From: Acetofilamentum sp.
Lineage (GTDB): Bacteria > Bacteroidota > Bacteroidia > Bacteroidales > JAFGXI01
DNA: 32,041 nucleotides
Assembly: GCA_020720565.1 (NCBI GenBank)
Contig: DYOK01000006.1
Coordinates: forward strand, 1 to 32,041
Direction: 5' to 3'
How positions within the stretch are numbered: position 1 is the first letter of the stretch; each line of letters begins with the position of its first letter. Under the pieces are notes generated by a model. That model was not told where the DNA came from, did no database searches, and was given only the letters and a program-made list of their open reading frames with translations. Shown piece after piece: positions 11,881 to 20,551 of this stretch. The position numbers were made by a program, and so were the translations under genes.

Positions 11881-12432
11881 TTAATTTTCTTTTTCAACTT
11901 GTAAAAAACTTAGCTCTACAGGTGTTTTACGATTGAAGATTTTAACAGTAACCGTGAGTTTTTTCTTCTCATTGTCAACCTCTTCAATTATACCAGTAAA
12001 GGTGTTGAATGGACCATCAATAACTTTGACAGTTTCTCCAACGAAAAACGGAATGGTTATCTCTTCGGAACTATCAGAAAGCTCGTCGACTGTACCTAAA
12101 ATTCTTTTAACCTCTGCAGGCCTCAAGGGTACAGGCTGACCACCTCTTTCTTCTCCAAGAAATCCAATCACGCCAGTGATACTTTTGATAACGTGCAGTA
12201 CTTCTCCTTCGATGTTGGCTTCAACCAAAATATAACCAGGAAAAAAACTTCGTTCTTTACTAATTTTTTTTCCGTTACGAATTTGGTACACCTTCTCTTT
12301 TGGAATAAGTACTTGAGATACTTGATTAACGAGATTAAATGCAGCAACTTCACTTTCGATGAGTTCTTTCACCTTCATTTCTTTGCCACTAACCGCACGA
12401 ACCACGTACCATTTTTTATCGATATCTGCCAT
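11881..12432 (-). CDS. nusG: transcription termination/antitermination protein NusG
   Basis: 183 aa; WYVVRAVSGKEMKVKE N-terminus, FFPGYILVEA, C-terminal KOW FVGETVKVIDGPFNTFTGIIEEV. Confidence 0.98.
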   Translation of the reverse strand: MADIDKKWYVVRAVSGKEMKVKELIESEVAAFNLVNQVSQVLIPKEKVYQIRNGKKISKERSFFPGYILVEANIEGEVLHVIKSITGVIGFLGEERGGQPVPLRPAEVKRILGTVDELSDSSEEITIPFFVGETVKVIDGPFNTFTGIIEEVDNEKKKLTVTVKIFNRKTPVELSFLQVEKEN

Positions 12433-12449
12433 GATAATTTTTTAAATGA

Positions 12450-12641
12450 TTAAAACATGGAATATACCACCTGCATAGCATTGCGGAAAGAGTAATCCAT
12501 GAGCGCGATAACTATCGCAATCATGAAGGAAGCAACCATCACCACAATACCACTACTTTGTAATTCCTTCCAAGTAGGCCAAGTCACTTTGTTGACCAAC
12601 TCGTTATAGGACTCTTCAAAATAAGCTTTTATTCTCAACAT
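12450..12641 (-). CDS. secE: preprotein translocase subunit SecE
   Basis: Short single-TM protein FEESYNELVNKVTWPTWKELQSSGIVVMVASFMIAIVIALMD. Internal Met (residue 16 of the ORF) chosen because the longer ORF runs into tRNA-Trp. Confidence 0.93.
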   Translation of the reverse strand: MLRIKAYFEESYNELVNKVTWPTWKELQSSGIVVMVASFMIAIVIALMDYSFRNAMQVVYSMF

Positions 12642-12655
12642 ATTGAATAATTTTG

Positions 12656-12728
12656 CACGGGCGGAGAGGCTCGAACTCCCGACCAACGGTTTTGGAGACC
12701 GCTATTCTACCAACTGAACTACACCCGT
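12656..12728 (-). tRNA. tRNA-Trp (CCA)
   Basis: Minus-strand cloverleaf ACGGGTGTAGTTCAGTTGGTAGAATAGCGGTCTCCAAAACCGTTGGTCGGGAGTTCGAGCCTCTCCGCCCGTG; anticodon CCA. Confidence 0.96.
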
Positions 12729-12733
12729 ATAAA

Positions 12734-12763
12734 AACTCCTACCCAAAGATTTGAGTAGAAGTT
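12734..12763 (-). terminator. hairpin + T-run between tuf and tRNA-Trp
   Basis: Minus strand AACTTCTACTCAAA...TTTGGGTAGGAGTT followed by TTT; stem contains G-U pairs. Confidence 0.5.
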
Positions 12764-12777
12764 TAATATTATAATAA

Positions 12778-13962
12778 TTACTTAATAATTTCGATAACCT
12801 GACCAGCACCAACTGTACGACCACCTTCGCGGATAGCGAAACGTAATCCTTTGTCGATAGCAACTTCGGTAATCAATTCTACAGTAATGGTTACGTTATC
12901 ACCTGGCATTACCATTTCAACACCATCACCTAAAGTAATTTCACCTGTTACGTCAAGCGTACGCAAGTAGAATTGAGGACGGTATTTGTTATGGAATGGA
13001 GTGTGACGTCCACCTTCTTCTTTTTTCAAGATATAAACCTCAGCTTTAAAGGTAGTGTGTGGAGTAATAGAACCTGGTTTGGCCAAAACCATACCTCTTC
13101 TAATATCTTTTTTATCTACACCACGAAGTAAAAGACCAACGTTATCACCAGCTTCGCCAGTATCGAGAATTTTACGGAACATTTCAACACCAGTACAAAC
13201 TGTTTTCTTGTTCTCTGCACCTAATCCGATAATGTGGATTTCGTCTCCAGTGTGAACAACACCAGTTTCGATTCTACCAGTAGCAACAGTTCCACGACCA
13301 GTGATTGAGAATACGTCCTCAACAGGCATCAAGAAAGGTTTTTCGATATCACGAGGAGGAATTGGAATCCATGAGTCTACAGCATCCATTAATTGCATAA
13401 TGCTATCAACCCATTTAGGATCGTTGTTCAATCCACCAAGTGCCGAACCACGAATGATAGGTGTCTCACCTTCGTATCCGTAGAACTCCAAAAGGTCAAT
13501 CATTTCCATTTCGACAAGTTCGAGCATCTCTGCATCATCAACCATGTCTACTTTGTTCAAGAAAATAACCAATTTTGGTACGTTAACCTGACGAGCTAAA
13601 AGAATGTGCTCGCGTGTTTGTGGCATTGGACCATCGGTAGCAGCAACTACAACAATAGCACCGTCCATTTGAGCCGCACCAGTAACCATGTTTTTAACAT
13701 AGTCAGCGTGACCTGGACAGTCTACGTGAGCGTAGTGACGCTTCTCAGTAGTGTACTCTACGTGAGCGGTATTGATGGTGATACCTCTTTCTTTTTCCTC
13801 TGGTGCGTTATCGATTGAATCGAATGAACGCAATTCTGACAAACCTTTGCTAGCTAAAACGGTTGTAATAGCGGCAGTTAAGGTGGTCTTACCGTGGTCA
13901 ACGTGACCAATAGTTCCAATGTTTACGTGTGGTTTGGATCTATCAAATTTTTCTTTAGCCAT
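12778..13962 (-). CDS. tuf: elongation factor Tu
   Basis: 394 aa; [41 protein letters not shown]-like (here [16 protein letters not shown]), NKVDM. Confidence 0.99.
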   Translation of the reverse strand: MAKEKFDRSKPHVNIGTIGHVDHGKTTLTAAITTVLASKGLSELRSFDSIDNAPEEKERGITINTAHVEYTTEKRHYAHVDCPGHADYVKNMVTGAAQMDGAIVVVAATDGPMPQTREHILLARQVNVPKLVIFLNKVDMVDDAEMLELVEMEMIDLLEFYGYEGETPIIRGSALGGLNNDPKWVDSIMQLMDAVDSWIPIPPRDIEKPFLMPVEDVFSITGRGTVATGRIETGVVHTGDEIHIIGLGAENKKTVCTGVEMFRKILDTGEAGDNVGLLLRGVDKKDIRRGMVLAKPGSITPHTTFKAEVYILKKEEGGRHTPFHNKYRPQFYLRTLDVTGEITLGDGVEMVMPGDNVTITVELITEVAIDKGLRFAIREGGRTVGAGQVIEIIK

Positions 13963-14037
13963 AACTTAAATTTATTTAACTACTTTTAACAATTTACTAT
14001 TTAATATCTTTAAAATCAATTACTTGATAAAAAAAAG

Positions 14038-14109
14038 AGCCAACGATGGGAATTGAACCCATGACCTTTTCCTTACCAAGGAAACGCTCTACCCCTGAGC
14101 TACGTCGGC
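14038..14109 (-). tRNA. tRNA-Thr (GGT)
   Basis: Minus-strand cloverleaf GCCGACGTAGCTCAGGGGTAGAGCGTTTCCTTGGTAAGGAAAAGGTCATGGGTTCAATTCCCATCGTTGGCT; anticodon GGT. Confidence 0.96.
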
Positions 14110-14119
14110 TTGTAATAAG

Positions 14120-14192
14120 AGCGGGCAACGAGGTTCGAACTCGCGACCCTCAGCTTGGAAGGCTGATGCTCTACCAACTGAGCTACACCCGC
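14120..14192 (-). tRNA. tRNA-Gly (TCC)
   Basis: Minus-strand cloverleaf with anticodon arm CAGCCTTCCAAGCTG; anticodon TCC. Confidence 0.96.
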
Positions 14193-14202
14193 TTATTACT
14201 CG

Positions 14203-14285
14203 TGGGAAGAGCAGGGTTCGAACCTACGTAGGCGTATGCCAACAGATTTACAGTCTGCCCCGTTTAACCACTTCGGTATCTTCCC
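14203..14285 (-). tRNA. tRNA-Tyr (GTA)
   Basis: 83-nt class II cloverleaf with long variable arm; anticodon arm CAGACTGTAAATCTG; anticodon GTA. Confidence 0.96.
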
Positions 14286-14312
14286 GGTTATTTTTACTAT
14301 CTTAAAGAACTG

Positions 14313-14386
14313 AGCCGGTGGAGGGATTCGAACCCCCGACCAGCTGATTACAAATCAGCTGCTCTGGCCAACTGAGCTACACCGGC
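14313..14386 (-). tRNA. tRNA-Thr (TGT)
   Basis: Minus-strand cloverleaf GCCGGTGTAGCTCAGTTGGCCAGAGCAGCTGATTTGTAATCAGCTGGTCGGGGGTTCGAATCCCTCCACCGGCT; anticodon TGT. Confidence 0.96.
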
Positions 14387-14413
14387 ATTCCTTTTCCATT
14401 TTCAAAAGGTTTG

Positions 14414-14444
14414 CAAATTTATTAAATATTTTAATTGTAAACAA
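14414..14444 (-). promoter_or_regulatory. Bacteroidota-type promoter of the tRNA-tuf-rpo superoperon
   Basis: Minus strand TTG-N20-TAAATTTG immediately upstream of tRNA-Thr(TGT); fits the TTG / TAnnTTTG consensus. Confidence 0.65.
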
Positions 14445-14481
14445 GGTTTTGTAATCTTTTTTCTTGCTATTTATTAACCAA

Positions 14482-14526
14482 AGCAAATTCCTTAGTTATA
14501 CTATGGTAATAACTAAGGAATTTGCT
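14482..14526. repeat. perfect 18-bp inverted repeat (hairpin)
   Basis: AGCAAATTCCTTAGTTAT - 9 nt - ATAACTAAGGAATTTGCT, lying between divergent transcription units. Confidence 0.85.
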
Positions 14527-14775
14527 CCCAATAAATATCGAAAAAAATTGATGGGATCACCCACTCTTGTTTATTCCTATTATACTTATTCAAGTGTAAC
14601 TCGTCACAAAAGTACACTTTTAAATTGAATTCGAAAGCATCTTTTTTCAATTTGATTGTTCCCTTTAGCTTAAAACTACCATTTTTCAATTATGATTTTA
14701 AGCCCGTTTCAACAACAGCACATTTCTACGCTTAGTGTTATTCTTTGTTCAAATGTTGTATCTATTTGTATTTCT

Positions 14776-14793
14776 TATCATTATATAATGATA
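14776..14793. repeat. perfect 18-bp palindrome
   Basis: TATCATTATATAATGATA equals its own reverse complement. Confidence 0.8.
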
Positions 14794-14836
14794 TTAAAAA
14801 TTTAACTATTTTTTATCAAAATTATAGTACTATGTA

Positions 14837-14868
14837 TTGCACAATACTATTGTTTGTATATATCTTTG
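14837..14868 (+). promoter_or_regulatory. promoter of the padR-pspC operon, overlapped by a dyad operator candidate
   Basis: TTG (14837-14839)-N21-TATCTTTG (14861-14868). Dyad GTATTG-CA-CAATAC (14834-14847) overlaps the -33 TTG. Confidence 0.6.
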
Positions 14869-14889
14869 CATTATAAAATTTAAAAGCGT

Positions 14890-15222
14890 ATGTCGGAACG
14901 TCAAAACTTTGAATCGCAAATTCGAAAAGGAATTTTGGAATATTGCATCCTCAGCGTTCTTGGGAACGAGAGGGCTTATGCATCAGATATCATAAAAAAA
15001 TTGAAAGAAGCTAAACTGATAGTGGTCGAAGGAACGCTTTATCCACTTCTTACCCGCATGAAAAATGCCGAACTTTTAACCTACGAATGGGAAGAAAGCA
15101 ACTCAGGGCCACCGCGTAAATATTATTTTTTGACTGCTAAAGGCGGCGAATTTCAAAAAGAATTACACCAATATTGGCAAGAATTAGTAGAATCGGTTGC
15201 ATTAATCACTCAAAAACAATAA
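14890..15222 (+). CDS. PadR family transcriptional regulator
   Basis: 110 aa; IRKGILEYCILSVLGNERAYASDIIKKLKEAKLIVVEGTLYPLLTRMKNAELLTYEWEESNSGPPRKYYFLTAKG, the PadR winged-helix signature. Confidence 0.95.
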   Translation: MSERQNFESQIRKGILEYCILSVLGNERAYASDIIKKLKEAKLIVVEGTLYPLLTRMKNAELLTYEWEESNSGPPRKYYFLTAKGGEFQKELHQYWQELVESVALITQKQ

Positions 15223-15227
15223 TCACC

Positions 15228-16727
15228 ATGAATAAAACTTTTAACGTCAACATAGCAGGCCAAGTGTTTCATATTAACGACGACGCCTATCAAAATTTGG
15301 AACAGTATTTAGACAATATTAAGCGGCATTTCGAAACAGAAACTGGAGGGCAAGAGATTGTAGCCGACATTGAAAGCCGTATGGCCGAAATATTTACAGA
15401 ACGTTTTGCAGGACGACGCTCAATAATTGAATTTGCCGATGTCGAAGCCGCAGTTGTAATATTGGGAAAGGTAAACGACATGGAATCTAACGGGGTCGAA
15501 GAAAATGGCAATCCTACGTCAAACGAAACTCAAGATACAGAAGAAAAGAAATTGTTTCGCGACATCGACGATAAATATTTTGGAGGCGTGTCGACTGGCT
15601 TGTCGCATTATTTTGGTTTAGACGCCAACATTATCAGAATTATATTTGTGATTTTGGCATTTAGCACCGCTGGGATTTTAATTTACTTAATTTTATGGGC
15701 TGCCATACCAGGTGCAAAAACGAATCTCGAAAAAATGCAAATGAAAGGCGAACCCATTACCTTATCGAACTTAGAAAAGAACATCACTAAACAAATAAAC
15801 GAGGTTGCTGATGGATTTAAAAAGAAAAATATTGGGATAACGATTAGCTCTCTTATATCAAGAATTATCAAAGGAATTGTAACAATATTAAATGGGATCT
15901 GGAAAATTGTCAGTAAGATATTTGGAATATTCTCTATATTAATAGGTATTATATTGCTTGCTATCATGGTTAATATTTGGTTTTTCGATGCTCAAGCCAT
16001 GGTACACATTAACGACAGCGAATTGGAATTTGTTGCGATTAAGCCTTTTGTAACACATTTTTTCCAACCCAATTCGAGTACCTTATTTATATTGACTACT
16101 TTGGGATTGGCCTTGATACCTATTATCAGCATGTTGTCGGTGGGGGTCAAAATTCTTTTGAATATCAAAAAATCGTTTAAAGCATTTTATCTAAGTCTAG
16201 GAATGGCTTGGTTTTTCTTAGCCATCATGTTGGCTTTTTACATGATACCATTTGCCAAGGAGTTTAAACACGAACGTGTCGTGACACAAGTTATCCACGA
16301 TTCACTAGAGCACTCTAAAATTTATGTACAGTTTAACGATAATAAGGCAAATCTAACGAACCCTCATTGGATATTATCGCTGTCGGATGACGCTTTGTAT
16401 ATGAATGAAAGTTCGACATGGATGCATCCGGAGATGGAAATTTTGGAAAGTGAAGACAGTTTATGGCATTTCGAATTGGTAAACGAATCGAAAGGAAGGT
16501 CGGTAAAAGATGCATTAAAACGTGCCGAATCTATTCAAAACTCAATGGTTTTTCGGTCGGATACCTTGTTTGTTAACGAATTTACAGTATTCCCTAATCC
16601 TTACCGTGGGCAAATGAGTCGATTAAAGATATATAAGCCATTTTCATCTGAAATTCAGAGCAATAGGCCAGAGCTGATTATTGAAGCACTTGAAGATTGT
16701 AACAATGATGTCGAAATGGATTTCTAA
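15228..16727 (+). CDS. PspC domain-containing multi-pass membrane protein
   Basis: ATG at 15228 in the 15174..16727 ORF; KLFRDIDDKYFGGVSTGLSHYFGLDANIIRIIFVILAFSTAGILIYLILWAAIP is a PspC domain, followed by further TM segments. Confidence 0.9.
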   Translation: MNKTFNVNIAGQVFHINDDAYQNLEQYLDNIKRHFETETGGQEIVADIESRMAEIFTERFAGRRSIIEFADVEAAVVILGKVNDMESNGVEENGNPTSNETQDTEEKKLFRDIDDKYFGGVSTGLSHYFGLDANIIRIIFVILAFSTAGILIYLILWAAIPGAKTNLEKMQMKGEPITLSNLEKNITKQINEVADGFKKKNIGITISSLISRIIKGIVTILNGIWKIVSKIFGIFSILIGIILLAIMVNIWFFDAQAMVHINDSELEFVAIKPFVTHFFQPNSSTLFILTTLGLALIPIISMLSVGVKILLNIKKSFKAFYLSLGMAWFFLAIMLAFYMIPFAKEFKHERVVTQVIHDSLEHSKIYVQFNDNKANLTNPHWILSLSDDALYMNESSTWMHPEMEILESEDSLWHFELVNESKGRSVKDALKRAESIQNSMVFRSDTLFVNEFTVFPNPYRGQMSRLKIYKPFSSEIQSNRPELIIEALEDCNNDVEMDF

Positions 16728-16806
16728 TCGTGACATAATGCAAAATTCAATCCTCTAAAATAAATTGAGTCAAATCGACAATAGGTGGATAATTCCATTT
16801 GCTTAC

Positions 16807-16842
16807 AATCCGTTTTAGAAAAAACTAAAGCGGATTCTTTTT
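16807..16842 (+). terminator. terminator after the padR-pspC operon
   Basis: AATCCG-T-TTTAG-AAAAAA-CTAAA-G-CGGATT followed by CTTTTT. Confidence 0.75.
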
Positions 16843-16923
16843 GCAAGCATGTTTAAGGCATATCGACAATCCACACAAATGATTATCTTTGCAAATTATT
16901 TGAGTTAAAGCATACATCCACAT

Positions 16924-18711
16924 ATGAAGCACATTAGAAATTTTTGTATTATAGCCCACATCGACCATGGCAAAAGCACTTTAGCCGACAGGCTTTTGGA
17001 ATATACAGGCACTGTTACCGGACGCGATGCCCAAGAACAAGTTCTCGACAACATGGATTTAGAGCGTGAACGAGGCATTACCATTAAGAGCCACGCCATA
17101 CAAATGGATTATAAATACAATAACGAAAAATATGTTCTTAATCTAATCGATACCCCTGGACACGTCGATTTTTCGTACGAGGTATCACGTTCTATTGCGG
17201 CATGCGAGGGCGCTTTATTGATTGTGGATGCTACTCAAGGTATTCAAGCACAGACCATTTCTAATTTATATCTGGCCATCGAAAACGATTTGGAGATTAT
17301 TCCAGTTATGAACAAAATGGATCTTGACAGTGCCATGCCCGACGAAGTTGAAGAGCAAATAATCGACTTAATCGGATGCAAGCGCGAAGACATTATCAGA
17401 GCTTCTGGCAAAACGGGCATGGGTGTGATGGATATTTTGGCACAAATAGTTGAACGTGTCCCCTCGCCTTCTGGAGACCCCAACGCACCGCTTCAAGCTT
17501 TGGTTTTCGATTCGGTTTTCAACTCGTTCCGCGGCATTATCGCTTATTTTAAAATCACCAATGGCGAAATTCGCAAAAATGATTTGGTTAAATTTTTCAA
17601 TACCAAAAAAGAGTACAATGCAGACGAGGTTGGAATTTTACGTTTAAAACCAGAACCCCGCGATGTAGTCAAAACAGGCGATGTAGGTTATATTATTTCG
17701 GGTATCAAAACCTCGAAAGAAGTTAAAGTTGGCGATACCATTACCCACCCCCACCGCTCTTGCGACAAAGCTATTGATGGTTTCGAAGATGTAAAGCCAA
17801 TGGTATTTGCAGGGGTTTACCCGATTGACGCCGAAGATTATGAAGACCTGCGTGCTTCGCTCGAAAAACTACAATTAAACGACGCCTCTTTAACATTCGA
17901 GCCCGAATCGTCGGCCGCATTGGGTTTTGGATTCCGTTGCGGTTTTTTAGGTCTTTTGCACATGGAGATAATTCAGGAGCGTCTCGACAGAGAATTCGAA
18001 ATGAATGTAATTACAACAGTTCCCAACGTGTCGTATTTGGTTTACACCAAAAAAGGCGAAGTTACGGAAGTTCATAATCCTTCGAGCTTACCCGATTTAA
18101 ACTTGCTCGAGAAAATTGAAGAGCCATTTATTAAAGCCCAGATTATCACCAAATCGGACTATTTGGGAAATATTATGACACTTTGTTTATCGAAAAGGGG
18201 GATATTGAATAACCAAACATTTATAACGGGTAATCGTGTCGATTTAAGTTTTGATATGCCATTAGGCGAAATTGTGATCGACTTTTACGATAAACTCAAA
18301 AGCATTTCGAAAGGGTATGCTTCGTTCGACTATTACAGAATTGGATACCGACCAGCTAACCTGGTCAAATTAGATATTTTACTCAACGGCGATGGCGTCG
18401 ATGCTCTTTCTGCCTTAATCCACCAGGACAATGCTCAAAACTTTGGCCGAAGAATTTGCGAAAAACTAAAAGATTTAATTCCTAGGCAACAATTCGACAT
18501 TGCCATACAAGCGGCCATTGGCGTCAAAGTGATTGCTCGCGAAACCATTAAAGCCGTTCGTAAAGACGTTACCGCAAAATGTTATGGTGGCGACATTACT
18601 CGTAAGCGCAAACTACTCGAAAAACAGAAAAAAGGTAAAAAACGAATGAAACAAATTGGTAATGTCGAAGTGCCACAAAATGCCTTTTTAGCGGTATTAA
18701 AACTAGATTAA
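16924..18711 (+). CDS. lepA: elongation factor 4 (LepA)
   Basis: 595 aa; [53 protein letters not shown]-terminal [40 protein letters not shown]. Confidence 0.99.
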   Translation: MKHIRNFCIIAHIDHGKSTLADRLLEYTGTVTGRDAQEQVLDNMDLERERGITIKSHAIQMDYKYNNEKYVLNLIDTPGHVDFSYEVSRSIAACEGALLIVDATQGIQAQTISNLYLAIENDLEIIPVMNKMDLDSAMPDEVEEQIIDLIGCKREDIIRASGKTGMGVMDILAQIVERVPSPSGDPNAPLQALVFDSVFNSFRGIIAYFKITNGEIRKNDLVKFFNTKKEYNADEVGILRLKPEPRDVVKTGDVGYIISGIKTSKEVKVGDTITHPHRSCDKAIDGFEDVKPMVFAGVYPIDAEDYEDLRASLEKLQLNDASLTFEPESSAALGFGFRCGFLGLLHMEIIQERLDREFEMNVITTVPNVSYLVYTKKGEVTEVHNPSSLPDLNLLEKIEEPFIKAQIITKSDYLGNIMTLCLSKRGILNNQTFITGNRVDLSFDMPLGEIVIDFYDKLKSISKGYASFDYYRIGYRPANLVKLDILLNGDGVDALSALIHQDNAQNFGRRICEKLKDLIPRQQFDIAIQAAIGVKVIARETIKAVRKDVTAKCYGGDITRKRKLLEKQKKGKKRMKQIGNVEVPQNAFLAVLKLD

Positions 18712-18728
18712 GGTTTTTAAATTTGACT

Positions 18729-18762
18729 TCTATACATACCTTAAATCATGGTATAGATTTTT
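18729..18762 (+). terminator. terminator after lepA
   Basis: TCTATAC...GTATAGA followed by TTTTT. Confidence 0.65.
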
Positions 18763-18788
18763 GAAATTGCAGTTAACTTGTCAAAAAT

Positions 18789-18928
18789 ATATCGTTGATT
18801 TCGACGATAATCTGAAATATCGTTAATTTCGACGATAATCCGAAATATCGTTAATTTCGACGATAATCTGAAATATCGTTGATTTCGACGATATTTTGAA
18901 ATATCGATAATTTAAACGATATTTGTTG
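18789..18928. repeat. tandem array, 5 units with exact 28-bp period, each an imperfect dyad (ATATCGT-N8-ACGATAT-like)
   Basis: Units start at 18789, 18817, 18845, 18873 and 18901: ATATCGTTGATTTCGACGATAATCTGAA and variants. The array ends 1 bp before the SatD-like start codon. Confidence 0.95.
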
Positions 18929-18929
18929 C

Positions 18930-19574
18930 ATGATAGCAGTTATTACAGGCGATATAATCGCGTCGAGGCATTTGGTGAACCAAGAAATATGGTTAGCACC
19001 ACTTAAAACGCTATTATCTACATGGGGTGAAAGACCCAAAACATGGAATCTGGATCGTGGTGATTTCTTTCAAATTGAGATTTCTAATCCAGAAGATGCT
19101 CTTATAAAAGCGTTTGAAATAAAGTCGTTAATCAAAAAAGCAACTCCACTCAATAACCACAAGAAAATAAGCACTATAGATGTTCGAATGGCTATTGGAA
19201 TAGGCGATAAAACATATTCTGGCGAAACCATATCGGAGAGTAACGGCCAAGCGTTCATATATTCTGGCGAAAAGTTTGATGTTTTAAAAAAAGAAGGCAT
19301 AACGATCGGCATTAAAACGCCATGGATAAATTTAGATGAAGAAATCAATTTATACCTAAAATTATCTCAAACTTTTATCGATAGTTGGTCGGTTTCATCA
19401 GCCGAATTAGTTAATCTAATCTTAAAAAACGGAAACACAAGCCAAGAAGAAATCGGACAAAAATTAAGTATAAAACAAAATTCTGTAAGCGGCCGATGGA
19501 ATAGATCTCATGCTGAAGAATTATTGGAGGTTGAAAAGATGTTTCGAAAAAAAGTAATGACGATACTCAAGTGA
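18930..19574 (+). CDS. SatD family protein with C-terminal helix-turn-helix
   Basis: 214 aa; MIAVITGDIIASR N-terminus, RGDFFQIEI, VRMAIGIGDKTYSGETISESNGQAFIYSGEKF, then an HTH-like C-terminus LVNLILKNGNTSQEEIGQKLSIKQNSVSGRWNR. Confidence 0.85.
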   Translation: MIAVITGDIIASRHLVNQEIWLAPLKTLLSTWGERPKTWNLDRGDFFQIEISNPEDALIKAFEIKSLIKKATPLNNHKKISTIDVRMAIGIGDKTYSGETISESNGQAFIYSGEKFDVLKKEGITIGIKTPWINLDEEINLYLKLSQTFIDSWSVSSAELVNLILKNGNTSQEEIGQKLSIKQNSVSGRWNRSHAEELLEVEKMFRKKVMTILK

Positions 19575-20296
19575 TAATACTCATCAAACTAATATTAGCA
19601 CATTTAATTGGAGATTTTCTTCTACAGCCAAAATCTTGGGTAGAGGACAAAGAAAGAGCCAAAATCAAATCAAACAAATTATACCTGCACACATTAATCC
19701 ATGGGCTATTAATCTTAATATTATTATGGAGTTTTAACAATTGGCTTTTAATGATATCTATAATGCTTAGCCACTATTTTATAGATCTTATAAAAGTATA
19801 TGCCCAAACTAAAAAAAATAATGCAAAATGGTTTTTGATCGATCAAATATTGCATTTTATTAGTATTTTAATTCTTTGTAAATTATTATTAAAGTGTGAT
19901 TTGCAATTGATTACGTTATTTCAAGATGTTACTATATGGATATATTTAGTGGCATTACTATTAATTACCAATGTTTCAAGGATACTTATACAAACCGTCT
20001 TACAAAATTGGGCAAAAGCATTAGAAACAAATAATAACGAAGCCTTAAACGATGCTGGTAAATATATAGGAATATTAGAACGCTTATTTGTCTTCATTTT
20101 TGTAATTACTAACAATTGGGAAGGAATTGGATTTTTATTGGCTGCAAAGTCGGTCTTCCGCTTTGGCGATTTAAAAGAATCAAAAGACCGAAAATTGACA
20201 GAATATGTACTTATTGGGACATTATTAAGTTTTGGACTGGCAATTCTAACGGGCTTAGCAGTGTTAAAATTAATTACAATAGTTAATGCTTTGTAA
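19571..20296 (+). CDS. DUF3307 family membrane protein
   Basis: GTG start overlapping the SatD stop (GTGA); LILAHLIGDFLLQPKSWVEDKE...LHTLIHGLLILILL...SHYFIDLIK and multiple TM segments. Confidence 0.85.
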   Translation: MIILIKLILAHLIGDFLLQPKSWVEDKERAKIKSNKLYLHTLIHGLLILILLWSFNNWLLMISIMLSHYFIDLIKVYAQTKKNNAKWFLIDQILHFISILILCKLLLKCDLQLITLFQDVTIWIYLVALLLITNVSRILIQTVLQNWAKALETNNNEALNDAGKYIGILERLFVFIFVITNNWEGIGFLLAAKSVFRFGDLKESKDRKLTEYVLIGTLLSFGLAILTGLAVLKLITIVNAL

Positions 20297-20490
20297 ACAA
20301 TTTCCAAACAACAGAGATCTTTTTAACAAACGTTTAAATGAAATGAAACGAGAGATAAAATGAATATTTATGAACTAAAAACTTGAAACATTCAACGTAT
20401 AACAAATTAACAATAAAACCATTTAAGACATAAGAATCATTAGGAACTTCTGAATTAACACTTAGAACTTTCAACAAATAAACAACTCAA

Positions 20491-20505
20491 TCTACCTAAG
20501 GTAGA
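20491..20505. repeat. palindrome TCTACCT-A-AGGTAGA upstream of rdgB
   Basis: 7-bp perfect arms with 1-nt centre. Confidence 0.6.
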
Positions 20506-20551
20506 CGGGCAACTCAACAATCGTCAATCAAAAATCGTAAATTACAAACAG

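Noticed and set aside
10894-13818. Overlapping ORFs opposite or out of frame with rplA, rplK, nusG and tuf
   Set aside because: Fully overlapped by confidently identified genes, no domain signature.
14046-14231. Plus-strand ORF MGIEPMTFSLPRKRSTPELRR...GNEVRTRDPQLGRLMLYQLSYTR
   Set aside because: Antisense read-through of the Thr/Gly/Tyr tRNA genes; a familiar spurious-ORF pattern.
18789-18928. 28-bp repeats interpreted as a CRISPR array
   Set aside because: Direct head-to-tail units without unique spacers, no cas genes; dyad operator-like repeats fit better.
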